Source: Pseudomonadota bacterium (GTDB lineage: Bacteria > Pseudomonadota > Alphaproteobacteria > Rhizobiales > Devosiaceae). From it: a DNA stretch of 22,558 nt. The translations under genes were made by a program, and so were the position numbers. Under the pieces are notes generated by a model. It ran no database searches, was not told the DNA's origin, and saw nothing but the letters and a program-made list of their open reading frames with translations. Position 1 is the first letter of the stretch, and every line of letters begins with the position of its first letter. Where the stretch lies: positions 1 through 22,558 of the forward strand of contig JAEYYP010000341.1 of NCBI GenBank assembly GCA_023428425.1. Direction: 5' to 3'. Below are positions 1 to 7,600 of the stretch, piece after piece.

Positions 1-20
1 CCCGCCGCGCCCCAACCCCT

Positions 21-42
21 GGCGCGGCCCCGGGGCCGCGCC
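21..42 (-). terminator. Perfect 22-bp GC palindrome downstream of the curlin-like gene
   Basis: Positions 21-42 are a perfect self-complementary sequence of G and C only (GGCGCGGCCCC and its reverse complement). It lies 30 bp past the stop of the minus-strand curlin-like gene. It could end that transcript, but no T tract follows in the direction of transcription, so a classical Rho-independent terminator is not shown. It could equally be half of an intergenic repeat cut by the window edge. Confidence 0.4.
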
Positions 43-72
43 CGCCACAGGAGCGTCTGCCGCGGTGAGATG

Positions 73-1179
73 TTACCAGTTGCTCTGGGTGATCGTGGCG
101 CTGTTGCCGTTGCCAACCTGCCCGACCGCTGCCCAGTTGCCGCTATCCAGCTGATCGACACTCGAGGCATTGCCGTTGCCGAACTGGTTCACCGACGCAT
201 TGTTGTTGGTGCCGTTCTGGTTGACGCCGGAGCGGTTGAACGTCCCGACCTGCAGGGTGTTGGCGGTGTTGTTGGCGCCGACCTGATCAGTGCGCGAACC
301 ATTGAAGGCGCCGACCTGCGTGGTGTTCGCTTCATGGTTGAAGCCAACCTGGTCGGTCTGCGAGCCGTTGAGCAGCCCGACCTGAGTGGTCGTCGCATCG
401 TGGCCCACGCCGAGCTGCGAGGTGACCGAGCCGTTCAGCAGGCCGACCTGGTCGGTGTCCGCCTCGTTGAAGGCGCCGCCCTGGAAGGTGGCGGAGCCGT
501 TCAGGGCTCCCACCTGGCGGGTACCGGCGCGGTTGTTGTCGCCGCCCTGCAGGGTGATCTGACCGTTGAGCACGCCGAGCTGGAAGGTCTCGGAGCGGTT
601 GCCCTCGCCGAACTGACCGGTGACGGAGCCGTTGAGGAAGCCCAGCTGGATCGTATCCTGCGAGTTGCCGCCGACCTGGAACACGACGTTGCCGTTGGCC
701 CAGCCCACCTGCAGCGTCCCGGAGGCGTTGCCGTTGCCAGAACCGCCACGCTGGTAGGTGTACGAGTAGTTCTCGCCGCCGATCTGCGCCGTCCACGCAG
801 TGTTGCTGTTGATCGGACCGGTCGGCACCGGGAACGAGCAGGCCGACACCGGCCATCCGCAGACCTGCATCATGACATAGTTGCCGGTCGTCGCCTGATC
901 CGTAGTCTGCTGGTTGTTGTTGCCGTCCTGCAGGATCGTGGCGGTGTTCACGGTGTAGAAATCGGCCCGCTGACGGACGGTGGCCAGGTTGTTGTTCCCA
1001 CCCTGAGTGCTGGCAACGACATTGGCCGATGTCAGCTCTCCGTAGGGATTGGGCGCGTCGAGCTGGCTGCCCGTGACCTGGTTGTTGTTGCCGAACTGGC
1101 CGAACAGCCCAACGTTGAAAGCCTGGGCCGGGGAGGCCAGGAACGCCAGCGCGGTGCCGGCGAGCAGAAGCGAACGCAT
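73..1179 (-). CDS. Secreted curlin-repeat protein (functional-amyloid candidate)
   Basis: A 368-residue protein with a clear Sec signal peptide (residues 1-20, ending AQA before FNVG). From residue 178 to the end it is a regular 22-residue repeat starting at Q178, Q200, Q222, Q244, Q266, Q288, Q310, Q332 and Q354, each reading roughly Q(V/L)GxxNGSxTxQxGxxNxAxT. This matches the Gln/Asn/Gly spacing of curlin (CsgA/CsgB) repeats, in which each unit forms a beta strand-turn-strand layer of an extracellular amyloid fibre. Weaker units occur at residues 24-100. Between them lies a non-repeat insert (about 100-150) holding the protein's only two cysteines, C107 and C114. Start chosen at the ATG after GGAGGGATTAC, a strong ribosome binding site. 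No csgE/F/G-like export gene is visible here; one may lie left of the window. CsgA has about five repeats, so this is longer. It is a curlin-family member by repeat pattern; fibre formation is inferred. Confidence 0.85.
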   Translation of the reverse strand: MRSLLLAGTALAFLASPAQAFNVGLFGQFGNNNQVTGSQLDAPNPYGELTSANVVASTQGGNNNLATVRQRADFYTVNTATILQDGNNNQQTTDQATTGNYVMMQVCGWPVSACSFPVPTGPINSNTAWTAQIGGENYSYTYQRGGSGNGNASGTLQVGWANGNVVFQVGGNSQDTIQLGFLNGSVTGQFGEGNRSETFQLGVLNGQITLQGGDNNRAGTRQVGALNGSATFQGGAFNEADTDQVGLLNGSVTSQLGVGHDATTTQVGLLNGSQTDQVGFNHEANTTQVGAFNGSRTDQVGANNTANTLQVGTFNRSGVNQNGTNNNASVNQFGNGNASSVDQLDSGNWAAVGQVGNGNSATITQSNW

Positions 1180-1298
1180 GTAATCCCTCCATGAGCAAAG
1201 ACGAAAACTCAGCTCCGGAAGTCGTCCGGTTCGCTGTTGATAACATCCAAGCTCAACTGGAAGTGGAACGCCAAAAGTCTATCGTATTCAGAGTCCGC

Positions 1299-1327
1299 TA
1301 TATAACATAATTAACGGGACACATTAA
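1299..1327 (-). promoter_or_regulatory. Candidate sigma70-type promoter of the curlin-like gene
   Basis: Read on the minus strand, TTAATG (1327-1322) and TATATA (1304-1299) are separated by exactly 17 bp in an AT-rich pocket. The implied start near 1292 gives a leader of about 110 nt before the curlin-like ATG. That leader contains two short dyads (CCGGA...TCCGG and GTTGA...TCAAC). Both hexamers are only partial matches to consensus. Confidence 0.35.
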
Positions 1328-1632
1328 CCAGGGATCGGCTGTTTTTGCAGATAAACATGGTATGCATGCACCATGGGCTGGTGCACTCGGCATTGGTGGC
1401 AGGACGATTGATGTGCAGCCAGGTACGTCTGTCGACTGCGCAGTGGTCGGAGCGGTTGCAGCAGGTGCCATCCATGCCGGTTTCCCGGCCTGCTTAGCTC
1501 TGAATATGTAGAAAAATCAGAGGGATGGTCCATCGACCCAGGCGCGAAATCCGCCGAGCGAGCCGCTTCGCTGTCTGGTCAGCGTCGCCAGTGTCCTGGG
1601 ATGTTGACTGCGCGATCGGGCTCCGGGCGGTA

Positions 1633-1646
1633 ACCATCATTATGGT
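1633..1646. promoter_or_regulatory. Short dyad upstream of the LuxR-type gene
   Basis: ACCAT-CATT-ATGGT is a 5-bp inverted repeat with a 4-bp spacer, directly followed by an AT-rich TATATA stretch about 200 bp before the regulator gene. It could be an operator, for example for autoregulation. The arms are short, so chance is possible. Confidence 0.2.
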
Positions 1647-1847
1647 ATATACATTGCTAACGAGCACGCATCCGGATTACCTGTTGCGCATCGGAGCGGT
1701 TTGGACGGGCAAGTCCACCGCTCGGAAGGACTATCCGGTGTTCCTGTGGAGGGGCCCGCCGGACGGGAGTGATCAATATCGTGGCCGGTGCGTATCGCCG
1801 GGCTACGCGCGTGCCGTATGCGGCGGGTGGCGCGCGTCAGTGAGTGA

Positions 1848-2993
1848 GTGCTGACGATGGGATATTCGCAGAACAGCCTGACCAGCTGCATCTATGATAT
1901 GGCGCTGGGGCGCTCGAGTTGGGATAGTATCCTCGACATCCTGGCGGCGAGCTTTCCGGGCTGCCTGATCACCGTGTCTGGGGACAACGTGTCGAGCGGC
2001 GCCAACCTGGCCTTCGCCCAGCGCGGCCTGGCTCCGGCGGCGGCGGCCAGCTACATTTCCACCTATTCAAGTCTGAACCCCACGGTGACCCTGGGAAACG
2101 AGCTGTCGCTCTACCAGGTGTTCCACGATGACGCGCTCATCGATCGGAACGAGGCGGGGCAAGGCCGCTTCCATCGCGAGTGGCTGAGCCGCCAGGGCGA
2201 CTTCGCCGCGTCGACCGGCGTGGTGGTGCTGCGCGAGGGCTCCCGGCAACTGGTGATCGAAATCCGTTACTCTCACCTGCGGCAGGCCGAACTCCGCCCG
2301 CGCATCGCCGCGGTACTGGGCGACGCAGCCCAGCACTTCGGCCGGGCATTCGAGATCGCCGGCCGCACTCGCTTTGCCGATGGTCGCGGCTACCTCGAGG
2401 GTGTCGTGGCCGACCTGCCGTTCACCGTGTTTTTCGTCGATGGCGACCTGCGCATCCACTACGCCAACTACCAGGCCGAAACCCTGCGCCGCCAGCATGT
2501 CGGCCCGTTTTCGAGCGCCGACGGCGTGCTCCGCGCCACCGACGAGGCGGCCGACGCGCAGCTCCGCCAGCTGGTCGCCAAGGTCATTTCCGCCAAGCGC
2601 ACGCCCACCTCGGTGCTGCAGCTCAGCCGCCCCGACAGTGAGGAGCGCCACTTTGCCATCGCCCGGCTCGCCACTCGCGCCGGCCAGAACTACCAGCTGC
2701 ATGACGCCGTGCTCGACACCGGCCCGCTGGTGATGCTGGTGGTGCATGGCAGCCTGGAGGTGAGCTCGCTGCCCACCGACCTCCTCTGGCGCTCGTTCTC
2801 GCTCACCGATTCCGAGGCGCGCCTCGCCGAGGCGCTGCTCAACGGCGCCACGCTCGCCGACTTTGCCAAGGAGCGCGAGGTCTCCAAGCAGACCCTGCGC
2901 AACCAGCTGGTCGGCGTCATGCGGAAGACCGGCACGCGGCGGCAGTCCGAACTCGTCTCGCTGCTCACCCGCCTGGCCCTCACCTGCCTGTAG
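1848..2993 (+). CDS. LuxR-type helix-turn-helix transcriptional regulator
   Basis: A 381-residue protein from the GTG at 1848; an in-frame ATG at 1857 is an equally plausible start. The last 65 residues (about 316-378) are a LuxR/GerE DNA-binding domain: LTDSEARLAEALLNG, then ATLADFAKEREVSKQTLRNQLVGVMRKTG as the helix-turn-helix, then a QSELVSLL tail. The 300 N-terminal residues have no kinase-receiver signature. The middle (about 180-290, with LPFTVFFVDGDLRIHYANYQAE) resembles a PAS-like sensory module, as in family members where an N-terminal sensor is joined to a C-terminal HTH. It is followed by a strong hairpin. It lies between the curlin-like gene and dadA but its target cannot be read from the sequence. 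Control of the curlin-like gene is a guess based on proximity only. Confidence 0.8.
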   Translation: MLTMGYSQNSLTSCIYDMALGRSSWDSILDILAASFPGCLITVSGDNVSSGANLAFAQRGLAPAAAASYISTYSSLNPTVTLGNELSLYQVFHDDALIDRNEAGQGRFHREWLSRQGDFAASTGVVVLREGSRQLVIEIRYSHLRQAELRPRIAAVLGDAAQHFGRAFEIAGRTRFADGRGYLEGVVADLPFTVFFVDGDLRIHYANYQAETLRRQHVGPFSSADGVLRATDEAADAQLRQLVAKVISAKRTPTSVLQLSRPDSEERHFAIARLATRAGQNYQLHDAVLDTGPLVMLVVHGSLEVSSLPTDLLWRSFSLTDSEARLAEALLNGATLADFAKEREVSKQTLRNQLVGVMRKTGTRRQSELVSLLTRLALTCL

Positions 2994-3014
2994 CCGAGTA
3001 GCGGCGCATACCAG

Positions 3015-3042
3015 GTTCTGCCTGATCGGCGATCGGCAGAAC
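3015..3042 (+). terminator. Strong hairpin after the LuxR-type gene
   Basis: GTTCTGCC and GGCAGAAC form a perfect 8-bp stem. It continues inward as GATC/GATC after one bulged T, leaving a 3-nt GGC loop. It starts 21 bp after the regulator stop codon. There is no adjacent T run, so it is a terminator candidate rather than a proven one. A second hairpin follows at 3049-3070. Confidence 0.5.
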
Positions 3043-3048
3043 AGCTTT

Positions 3049-3087
3049 GCGCCGAGCAGCCATTCGGCGCACGCATCTTGCCTTTTT
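3049..3087 (+). terminator. Second hairpin followed by a T6 run, before dadA
   Basis: GCGCCGA (3049-3055) pairs with TCGGCGC (3064-3070) across an 8-nt loop. A run of six T follows about 11 bp after the stem, in the dadA leader. Together with the hairpin at 3015-3042 it makes a tandem structure in the 119 bp between the two genes. The T run is further from the stem than in a standard intrinsic terminator, so termination or attenuation is only a possibility. Confidence 0.35.
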
Positions 3088-3112
3088 TCGGCGGCTGGTG
3101 ACTGATGGGCTC

Positions 3113-4366
3113 ATGAGAGTCCTGATCCTCGGCGGCGGCGTTATCGGCACCACTTCGGCTTATTGCCTGGCCGAGGCAGGCCATGAGGTAACGGTGCTGG
3201 AGCGACAGCCCGGAGCCGGGCTCGAGACGAGCTTCGCCAACGCCGGCGAACTCTCCTACGGTTACGCGTCGCCCTGGGCCGGCCCCGGTATCCCGGCCAA
3301 GGCGATCAAGTGGCTGCTGATGACCGACGGGCCATTGGTGCTGCGCCCAAAGCTCGATCCGAAGATGTGGTTGTGGGGTATGCAGTTGCTGGCCAACTGC
3401 ACCCACGCTGCCTACGCCCGCAACAAGGGCCGCATGGTGCGGCTCGCGGACTATTCCGATGCTCAGATGCCGGCGCTGCGGGCGTTGCCTGGCCTCGCCT
3501 TCGATGGTCGGGAGCAGGGGACGCTGCAGCTCTTCCGCCAGCAGAAGCAGCTCGACCACGCCGCTGACGACATCGCAGTGCTCGAACAATATGGCGTGCG
3601 CTACGAGGTGCTCGACCCGAAGGGCTGCATCGCGGCCGAACCCGGCCTCGCCACGGCCACGGTGCCCTTCGTGGGTGGATTGCGCCTGCCCGACGACGAT
3701 ACCGGCGATTGCCAGATGTTCACCGAGGGCATGTCGCGGATCGCCACCGCGAAGGGTGTCGCCTTCCGCTTCGGCACCACGATCCGCGCCATCGAGAAGT
3801 CCGGCGGCGCCATCACCGGCGTCGAGACCGACAAGGGTCGCTTCACCGCTGACGCCTATGTGCTGGCGCTCGGCAGCTATTCGCCGCGCCTTGCCCGCGA
3901 CCTCGGCCTGACGCTGCCGATCTATCCGATCAAGGGCTATTCGCTGACGGTGCCCATCACCGACGAGACGGTGGCGCCGCTTTCGACCATCATGGACGAG
4001 ACCTACAAGGTGGCGACCACCCGACTGGGCGATCGTATCCGCGTCGGCGGCACCGCGGAGATTGCCGGCTACGACCTGACGCTGCACCCGTCGCGTCGCG
4101 GCCCGCTCGATCGCTCGCTGCGCGAACTGTTCCCCAGGGCAGGTGACGCGGCGCGGGCCAGCTACTGGTGCGGCCTGAGGCCGATGACGCCCGATGGCAC
4201 GCCGATCCTCGGCAAGGCTCTCTCCAACCTCTGGCTCAACACGGGCCACGGTACCCTGGGCTGGACCATGGCGGCCGGCTCCGGCCGCGTTCTCGCCGAT
4301 CTCGTCTCGGGCCGGGAGCCCGAGATCGATACCTCCGACCTGGGGCTGAGCCGCTACTCGGCCTGA
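3113..4366 (+). CDS. dadA: D-amino acid dehydrogenase (DadA-type, FAD-dependent)
   Basis: A 417-residue DAO-family flavoprotein that would oxidise D-amino acids to 2-oxo acids and ammonia, passing electrons to the respiratory chain. The N-terminus is the FAD-binding beta-alpha-beta fold (VLILGGGVIGTTSAYCLAEAGHEVTVLER, G-x-G-x-x-G with the acidic end). It is followed by the family's SFANAGELSYGYASPWAGPGIP segment. The C-terminus has the conserved GLRPMTPDGTPILG and NTGHGTLGWTMAAGSGRVLADL blocks that close the FAD site. Length is normal for DadA. An upstream in-frame ATG-like start at 3047 would lie inside the intergenic hairpin and add residues not seen in the family, so the ATG at 3113 is preferred. 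The gene ends tail-to-tail with the glycosyltransferase, overlapping it by 13 bp. No alanine racemase gene is adjacent. Confidence 0.92.
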   Translation: MRVLILGGGVIGTTSAYCLAEAGHEVTVLERQPGAGLETSFANAGELSYGYASPWAGPGIPAKAIKWLLMTDGPLVLRPKLDPKMWLWGMQLLANCTHAAYARNKGRMVRLADYSDAQMPALRALPGLAFDGREQGTLQLFRQQKQLDHAADDIAVLEQYGVRYEVLDPKGCIAAEPGLATATVPFVGGLRLPDDDTGDCQMFTEGMSRIATAKGVAFRFGTTIRAIEKSGGAITGVETDKGRFTADAYVLALGSYSPRLARDLGLTLPIYPIKGYSLTVPITDETVAPLSTIMDETYKVATTRLGDRIRVGGTAEIAGYDLTLHPSRRGPLDRSLRELFPRAGDAARASYWCGLRPMTPDGTPILGKALSNLWLNTGHGTLGWTMAAGSGRVLADLVSGREPEIDTSDLGLSRYSA

Positions 4367-6192
4367 GCCTCGATAGGGTGGATGGCGCCACGCCTGACGC
4401 GCGTCTGGCCGTGCGTGGTCTTTGCCCAGGCGAACGGGCTGACCACGAGTTCCCAGGCGGCCATCAGCATCGCCACCCCATGCAGCAGCCAGTAGAACGG
4501 CAGCAGCACCTGGGCGGCAAGCAGATCCAGCCGCCTCAGCCGGTCGAGCCCGGCGATCACCAGCAGCACGGGACCCAGGTAGCCGAGCACGAAGATGCCC
4601 ATCGTCAGCATCGAGCTCCATCCGAAGCTCTCGGGCAACTGCAACGTGACGAGCGACGCGAGGAACGAGAGGAGGAACGCGGTGTGAAGTGGCGCCGAGA
4701 AGATCATGCTGCCGACATAGATATGCAGGCCGATGAAGGCCGGCCAGCCGAGGTCGCGCAACAGGCTGAGCCAGTGGCGATCGTGCACGATCAGCGTCTG
4801 CATCCACCCCTTCATCCAGCGGCTGCGCTGCTTGAGCCAGGCGCCGAGGCGGATCGGTGCCTCCTCGCTCGTGCGGCTGGCGATCGTCGCAGTCTTGAGC
4901 TTCAGTCGCGCCAACCGCACCCCGAGGTCCGCATCTTCGGTGACGTTGAATGCGTCCCAGCCGCCGACCTTCCGCAGGGTGTCGGTGCGGAAGTGGTTGC
5001 TGGTGCCGCCCAGCGGCATGGGCAGATCGAGCCGGGCGAGTAGGGGCAGCATGAGGCCGAACTGCCCCGCATACTCGCCGGCAAACAGCGCCGCCAGCGC
5101 GCTCTCGCTCGCATTGTCGATCACCAGCTCCGCCCCCTGGAGGCACATCAGCTCTGGACAGGCGGCAAAGGTGCTGGCCGCGAGCCGGAGCTGCCGGGGC
5201 TCTGGAATGTCCTCGGCGTCGTAGACGACGATATGCTCGCCGAGCACCAGGGGCAGGGCGTAGTTGAGGGCCTTGGGCTTGGTGCGCGGCATGGCGTCGG
5301 GCACCAGAACCAGCTCGAAGCGCGGGTCGGCGAGCTCGCGTTGCACCGCCTCGACGGTGGACAGGCTGCGGTTCTCGACCACGAACAGCACGTCGAGCCT
5401 CTCGGGCGGATAGTCCATGCGCCTCAGCGCCTCGGCCAGCTGGCCCACCATGTGGGCCTCGTCGCGAAGGGGGACCAGCACGGTGTAGACGGGCAGGTCG
5501 CTGTCGTCGAGGAGCGGTATCGGCGGCGTGTCAGGCGGTCGGCTCACGGCGGCAGCCATTCGAAGGAGGGCCGGGATCAGAAGAAGGATGCCGACGAGCG
5601 GCAGGAAGAGCGCGGCGTTTAACCACGGCGCCAGTATTGCCCCCACGAGCAGCACCGCCACTATCAGCACGAAGCCGATCCGCGCCGACCTCGGGGCATC
5701 GGCCTGCCCGGCGGCCCGTGGCCAGCGCCGCAGCAGCCGGTGACGTGCCGCATCCATCATCGGCCCTTCCGCCAGCGCCGCCAGTTCGGCCCGAATGGCC
5801 GAGTGCGGCACGATGGCGATCATGCGGCGCAGATCGGGACGGATTTCATGCAGCAGCTTGAGATTGAGCAGCTTCTCGAAGCGAGGGGCAGAGTAGACGA
5901 TCTCGCGATCGAGAAGAGGAACCTGGATCGAGCGGGCTTCGCCGAGACCCTCGATGCGCTCGACCCTCCGCCGGCCTGATGTCGTTGCAGGCACCGCCGG
6001 AAAGAATTCGAGCCCGGCCCAGGCCGCAGCACGCTCCATCACCACTGTCTCGCCGAGGTTGAAACGATGCGCGCAATAGTCCAGCGGATCGACTTCCAGC
6101 GTCAGCGCTGTTTCGAGGTGCGCCAAAGCCTCCTGGTCGGTCTCGATATACTCGCCAAGTACTGCCCGAAGGAGAGCCCCCGCCTCCGACAT
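4354..6192 (-). CDS. Membrane-bound GT2 glycosyltransferase with extra N-terminal domain
   Basis: A 612-residue inner-membrane processive-type glycosyltransferase. Residues 1-165 are a soluble region (LNLGETVVMERAAAWAG-like) that resembles the small N-terminal domain of type II secretion ATPases, as seen in some alphaproteobacterial GT2 proteins. A hydrophobic hairpin follows at about 172-212. The GT2 catalytic domain runs about 233-465: KPKALN at 305-310, a DxD-like VYDAED at 323-328, GGTSNHFR at 395-402, TED at 418-420 (catalytic acid/base) and QRSRWMKGW at 455-463 (the QxxRW acceptor motif). Several membrane segments follow at about 485-515, 525-548 and 558-588. The motif set matches cellulose-synthase-like exopolysaccharide enzymes. 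No PilZ domain is present. The polymer made is unknown. No partner polysaccharide gene is adjacent. Confidence 0.85.
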   Translation of the reverse strand: MSEAGALLRAVLGEYIETDQEALAHLETALTLEVDPLDYCAHRFNLGETVVMERAAAWAGLEFFPAVPATTSGRRRVERIEGLGEARSIQVPLLDREIVYSAPRFEKLLNLKLLHEIRPDLRRMIAIVPHSAIRAELAALAEGPMMDAARHRLLRRWPRAAGQADAPRSARIGFVLIVAVLLVGAILAPWLNAALFLPLVGILLLIPALLRMAAAVSRPPDTPPIPLLDDSDLPVYTVLVPLRDEAHMVGQLAEALRRMDYPPERLDVLFVVENRSLSTVEAVQRELADPRFELVLVPDAMPRTKPKALNYALPLVLGEHIVVYDAEDIPEPRQLRLAASTFAACPELMCLQGAELVIDNASESALAALFAGEYAGQFGLMLPLLARLDLPMPLGGTSNHFRTDTLRKVGGWDAFNVTEDADLGVRLARLKLKTATIASRTSEEAPIRLGAWLKQRSRWMKGWMQTLIVHDRHWLSLLRDLGWPAFIGLHIYVGSMIFSAPLHTAFLLSFLASLVTLQLPESFGWSSMLTMGIFVLGYLGPVLLVIAGLDRLRRLDLLAAQVLLPFYWLLHGVAMLMAAWELVVSPFAWAKTTHGQTRVRRGAIHPIEAQAE

Positions 6193-6363
6193 GCGATCTC
6201 GCCAGTATTACGTGGTAAATTATCAATTAACTCGATTAAGCAATCATAATACGAAATCAGTCAAGGGCGCTTCGTGTGGTGTTTGTACTGGCTACATCTC
6301 CGCCCCTCGCCAACCGGCGCAAATTCGGCGATAAGCCGGGCAAGACCCGCCCCGGGAGAGCCT
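6193..6363. promoter_or_regulatory. Divergent AT-rich promoter region
   Basis: This 171-bp gap separates the divergent glycosyltransferase and solute-binding-protein genes and is clearly AT-rich at 6208-6260. It contains TTAA-rich dyads (ATTAACTCGATTAA) and a good -10-like CATAAT at 6245-6250 reading right, without a convincing -35. Promoters for both genes probably lie here; exact sites cannot be fixed. Confidence 0.4.
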
Positions 6364-7176
6364 ATGCGCGCCATCGTTCTCGCCCTATCGCTGCTGCTCG
6401 CCGCCCCGCTCGCTGCGTTCGCCCAGGCGTTGCCCTATCACGTCGATCCGGGCGCCCGCGATGTGGTGCCCAACCTCGCCGTGGTGCCAGCCATCCGCTT
6501 CCTCACCACCGCCGACTACCCGCCCTTCAACTTCCGCGACGACAAGGGTGAACTGGTCGGCTTCAACGTCGATCTTGCCCGCGCGCTCTGTGCCGAGCTG
6601 AAGATTGCCTGCACCGTGCAGGCCTGGCCGTGGGAGCAGGCGACCCGGGCGCTCGAGGACAACCAGGGCGATGCGCTGATCGCCGGCCTCGCAGTCACGC
6701 CGGAAAACGGCGAGCTGTTCGACTTCTCCTCGATCTACCTGATGCTGCCTGGACGTTTCGTGACCCCGGTCGCGGCGGCGCAGGATTTCGATCCGCAGGG
6801 GCTCGACGGGCGCAAGGTAGCGGTCCGCCAGGGGTCGACACACGAAGAGTTCATGCGCCGCTACCTGCCCGGCGCCAGCCTTGTCAGGTTCGAAAGCGAG
6901 TTCGACGCGCTCGCGGCGTTGGAAAAGGGCGAGGTCGATGCCTGGTTCGGCGACGCCCTGCGCGCCTCATTCTGGCTCAACACTCATATCGGCTGCTGCG
7001 ACTTCGCTGGCGAGCCTTACTTCCGGCCCGACCTGTTCGGTGAGGGCCTCGCCGTCGCGTTCACGCCGGGACATGACGCCGTACGGCAGGCCATCGACTA
7101 CGGCCTGACGCGCCTCAAGCGCTCCGGCGTCTACGACGAACTCTACCTGCGCTGGTTCCCGGTCAGCTTCTACTGA
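6364..7176 (+). CDS. Periplasmic amino-acid-type solute-binding protein (ABC transporter, SBP family 3)
   Basis: A 270-residue secreted protein with signal peptide at residues 1-20 (LLAAPLAAFA before QALPYH). The mature part is a classic family 3 binding fold. It has RFLTTADYPPFNFRDDKGELVGFNVDLARALCAEL at about 45-79, IAGLAVTPENGELFDFSSIY at 106-125 and GRKVAVRQGSTHEEFMRRYLPGA at 149-171. It ends with GVYDELYLRWFP, typical of this family. It should capture a polar amino acid or a similar small ligand. C211-C212 (GCCDF) is unusual but may simply be part of the fold. The ATG at 6364 is preferred because a GGGAGAG sits just before it and the signal peptide begins there; a longer in-frame start at 6274 would bury the signal. 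No permease or ATPase gene is next to it, so it is an orphan binding protein. Its stop is the first copy of a small duplication (7159-7204). Confidence 0.88.
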   Translation: MRAIVLALSLLLAAPLAAFAQALPYHVDPGARDVVPNLAVVPAIRFLTTADYPPFNFRDDKGELVGFNVDLARALCAELKIACTVQAWPWEQATRALEDNQGDALIAGLAVTPENGELFDFSSIYLMLPGRFVTPVAAAQDFDPQGLDGRKVAVRQGSTHEEFMRRYLPGASLVRFESEFDALAALEKGEVDAWFGDALRASFWLNTHIGCCDFAGEPYFRPDLFGEGLAVAFTPGHDAVRQAIDYGLTRLKRSGVYDELYLRWFPVSFY

Positions 7177-7204
7177 TCCGTCCGGTGAGCTTCTACTGAA
7201 GGCT
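7159..7204. repeat. 23-bp imperfect tandem duplication across the stop codon
   Basis: CCGGT(C/G)AGCTTCTACTGA occurs at 7159-7176 and again at 7182-7199, one mismatch in 18 bp and offset by exactly 23 bp. The first copy encodes the last residues and stop of the solute-binding protein. The second is non-coding for it but supplies the TAG stop of the convergent small gene (7193-7195). Likely a slip duplication. Confidence 0.7.
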
Positions 7205-7600
7205 GCGCATACGGGCTCGGGCGCTGGCTTCGATCGCTCCGGTGACGAGGCTGCTCACCTGCAGTCGGTCGCGGACCATCTCGAGCAGCACCAGCTCTTC
7301 CTGCGGCAACTGCACGTCGAGCACCGCGATCTCCACCGCCAGCGCATAGGCAGTGTCGTGCAGGCGCTCGGGAATGGCCGCCACCGCTGCGTCGAGTACC
7401 CCTTCGAGCCCGTCCGAATTGGTCTTGTCTACCGCTTCGTTGGCCACGGCGCTCAGTCGATCCATATCGAACCCGTCGAACACCGGCGAGCGCACCACCT
7501 GGTCGGCAATGGCGTCCAGCTCGTTCTGCGAAATGCCCTCATCCGACGAGGCGGTGACCACCATGATGTGGATGAGCGCGTCCTGAACTGAGAGTGCCAT
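7193..7600 (-). CDS. Small TerB-like alpha-helical protein
   Basis: A 135-residue protein, probably cytoplasmic, all helical and rich in Asp/Glu. The opening ALSVQDALIHIMVVTASSDEGISQNELDAIADQVVRSP has the spacing of TerB-type domains: an early helix, then an acidic D/E-rich loop and helix. The end reads PQEELVLLEMVRDRLQVSS, as in the TerB C-terminal helix. TerB-family proteins bind metal or act at the inner membrane, but orphan copies in alphaproteobacteria have no settled role. The ATG at 7600 is chosen because GGGGACAAC precedes it and homologous-looking sequence starts there; an ATG at 7621 would add seven residues. The gene converges on the solute-binding-protein gene with 16 bp between stops. 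TerB assignment is moderate. Confidence 0.65.
   Translation of the reverse strand: MALSVQDALIHIMVVTASSDEGISQNELDAIADQVVRSPVFDGFDMDRLSAVANEAVDKTNSDGLEGVLDAAVAAIPERLHDTAYALAVEIAVLDVQLPQEELVLLEMVRDRLQVSSLVTGAIEASARARMRSLQ

Larger units (their letters stand above)
1180..1847. other. 668-bp AT-richer gap between the curlin-like gene and the LuxR-type gene
   Basis: No convincing gene was found. The left part is the curlin promoter and leader. From about 1330 to 1510 one plus-strand frame is open and ends at the TAG at 1509-1511. It could start at an ATG near 1363 and would encode about 50 Gly/Ala-rich residues including C, V and I, but its third positions are only about half G/C, unlike the real genes here, and it has no clear ribosome binding site. 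Small dyads are present: CTCTGA/TCAGAG at 1498-1522 and ACCAT/ATGGT at 1633-1646. The lower GC suggests regulatory DNA or an old transferred remnant. Confidence 0.5.

Noticed and set aside
70..1194. Plus-strand frame with pentapeptide-repeat-like wording (ADLxG, AELxG) opposite the curlin-like gene
   Set aside because: The pattern is a mirror of the periodic Asn/Gln/Gly codons on the other strand. The minus strand has a signal peptide, ribosome binding site and curlin repeats; the plus frame has none of these.
1324..1533. 69-codon minus-strand frame
   Set aside because: His/Pro/Gln-rich composition, no ribosome binding site and no recognisable domain.
2690..5146. 818-codon minus-strand open frame
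   Set aside because: It runs antisense to the LuxR-type gene and dadA and out of frame with the glycosyltransferase. Long stop-free antisense frames are expected in GC-rich DNA, and the residues show no domain.
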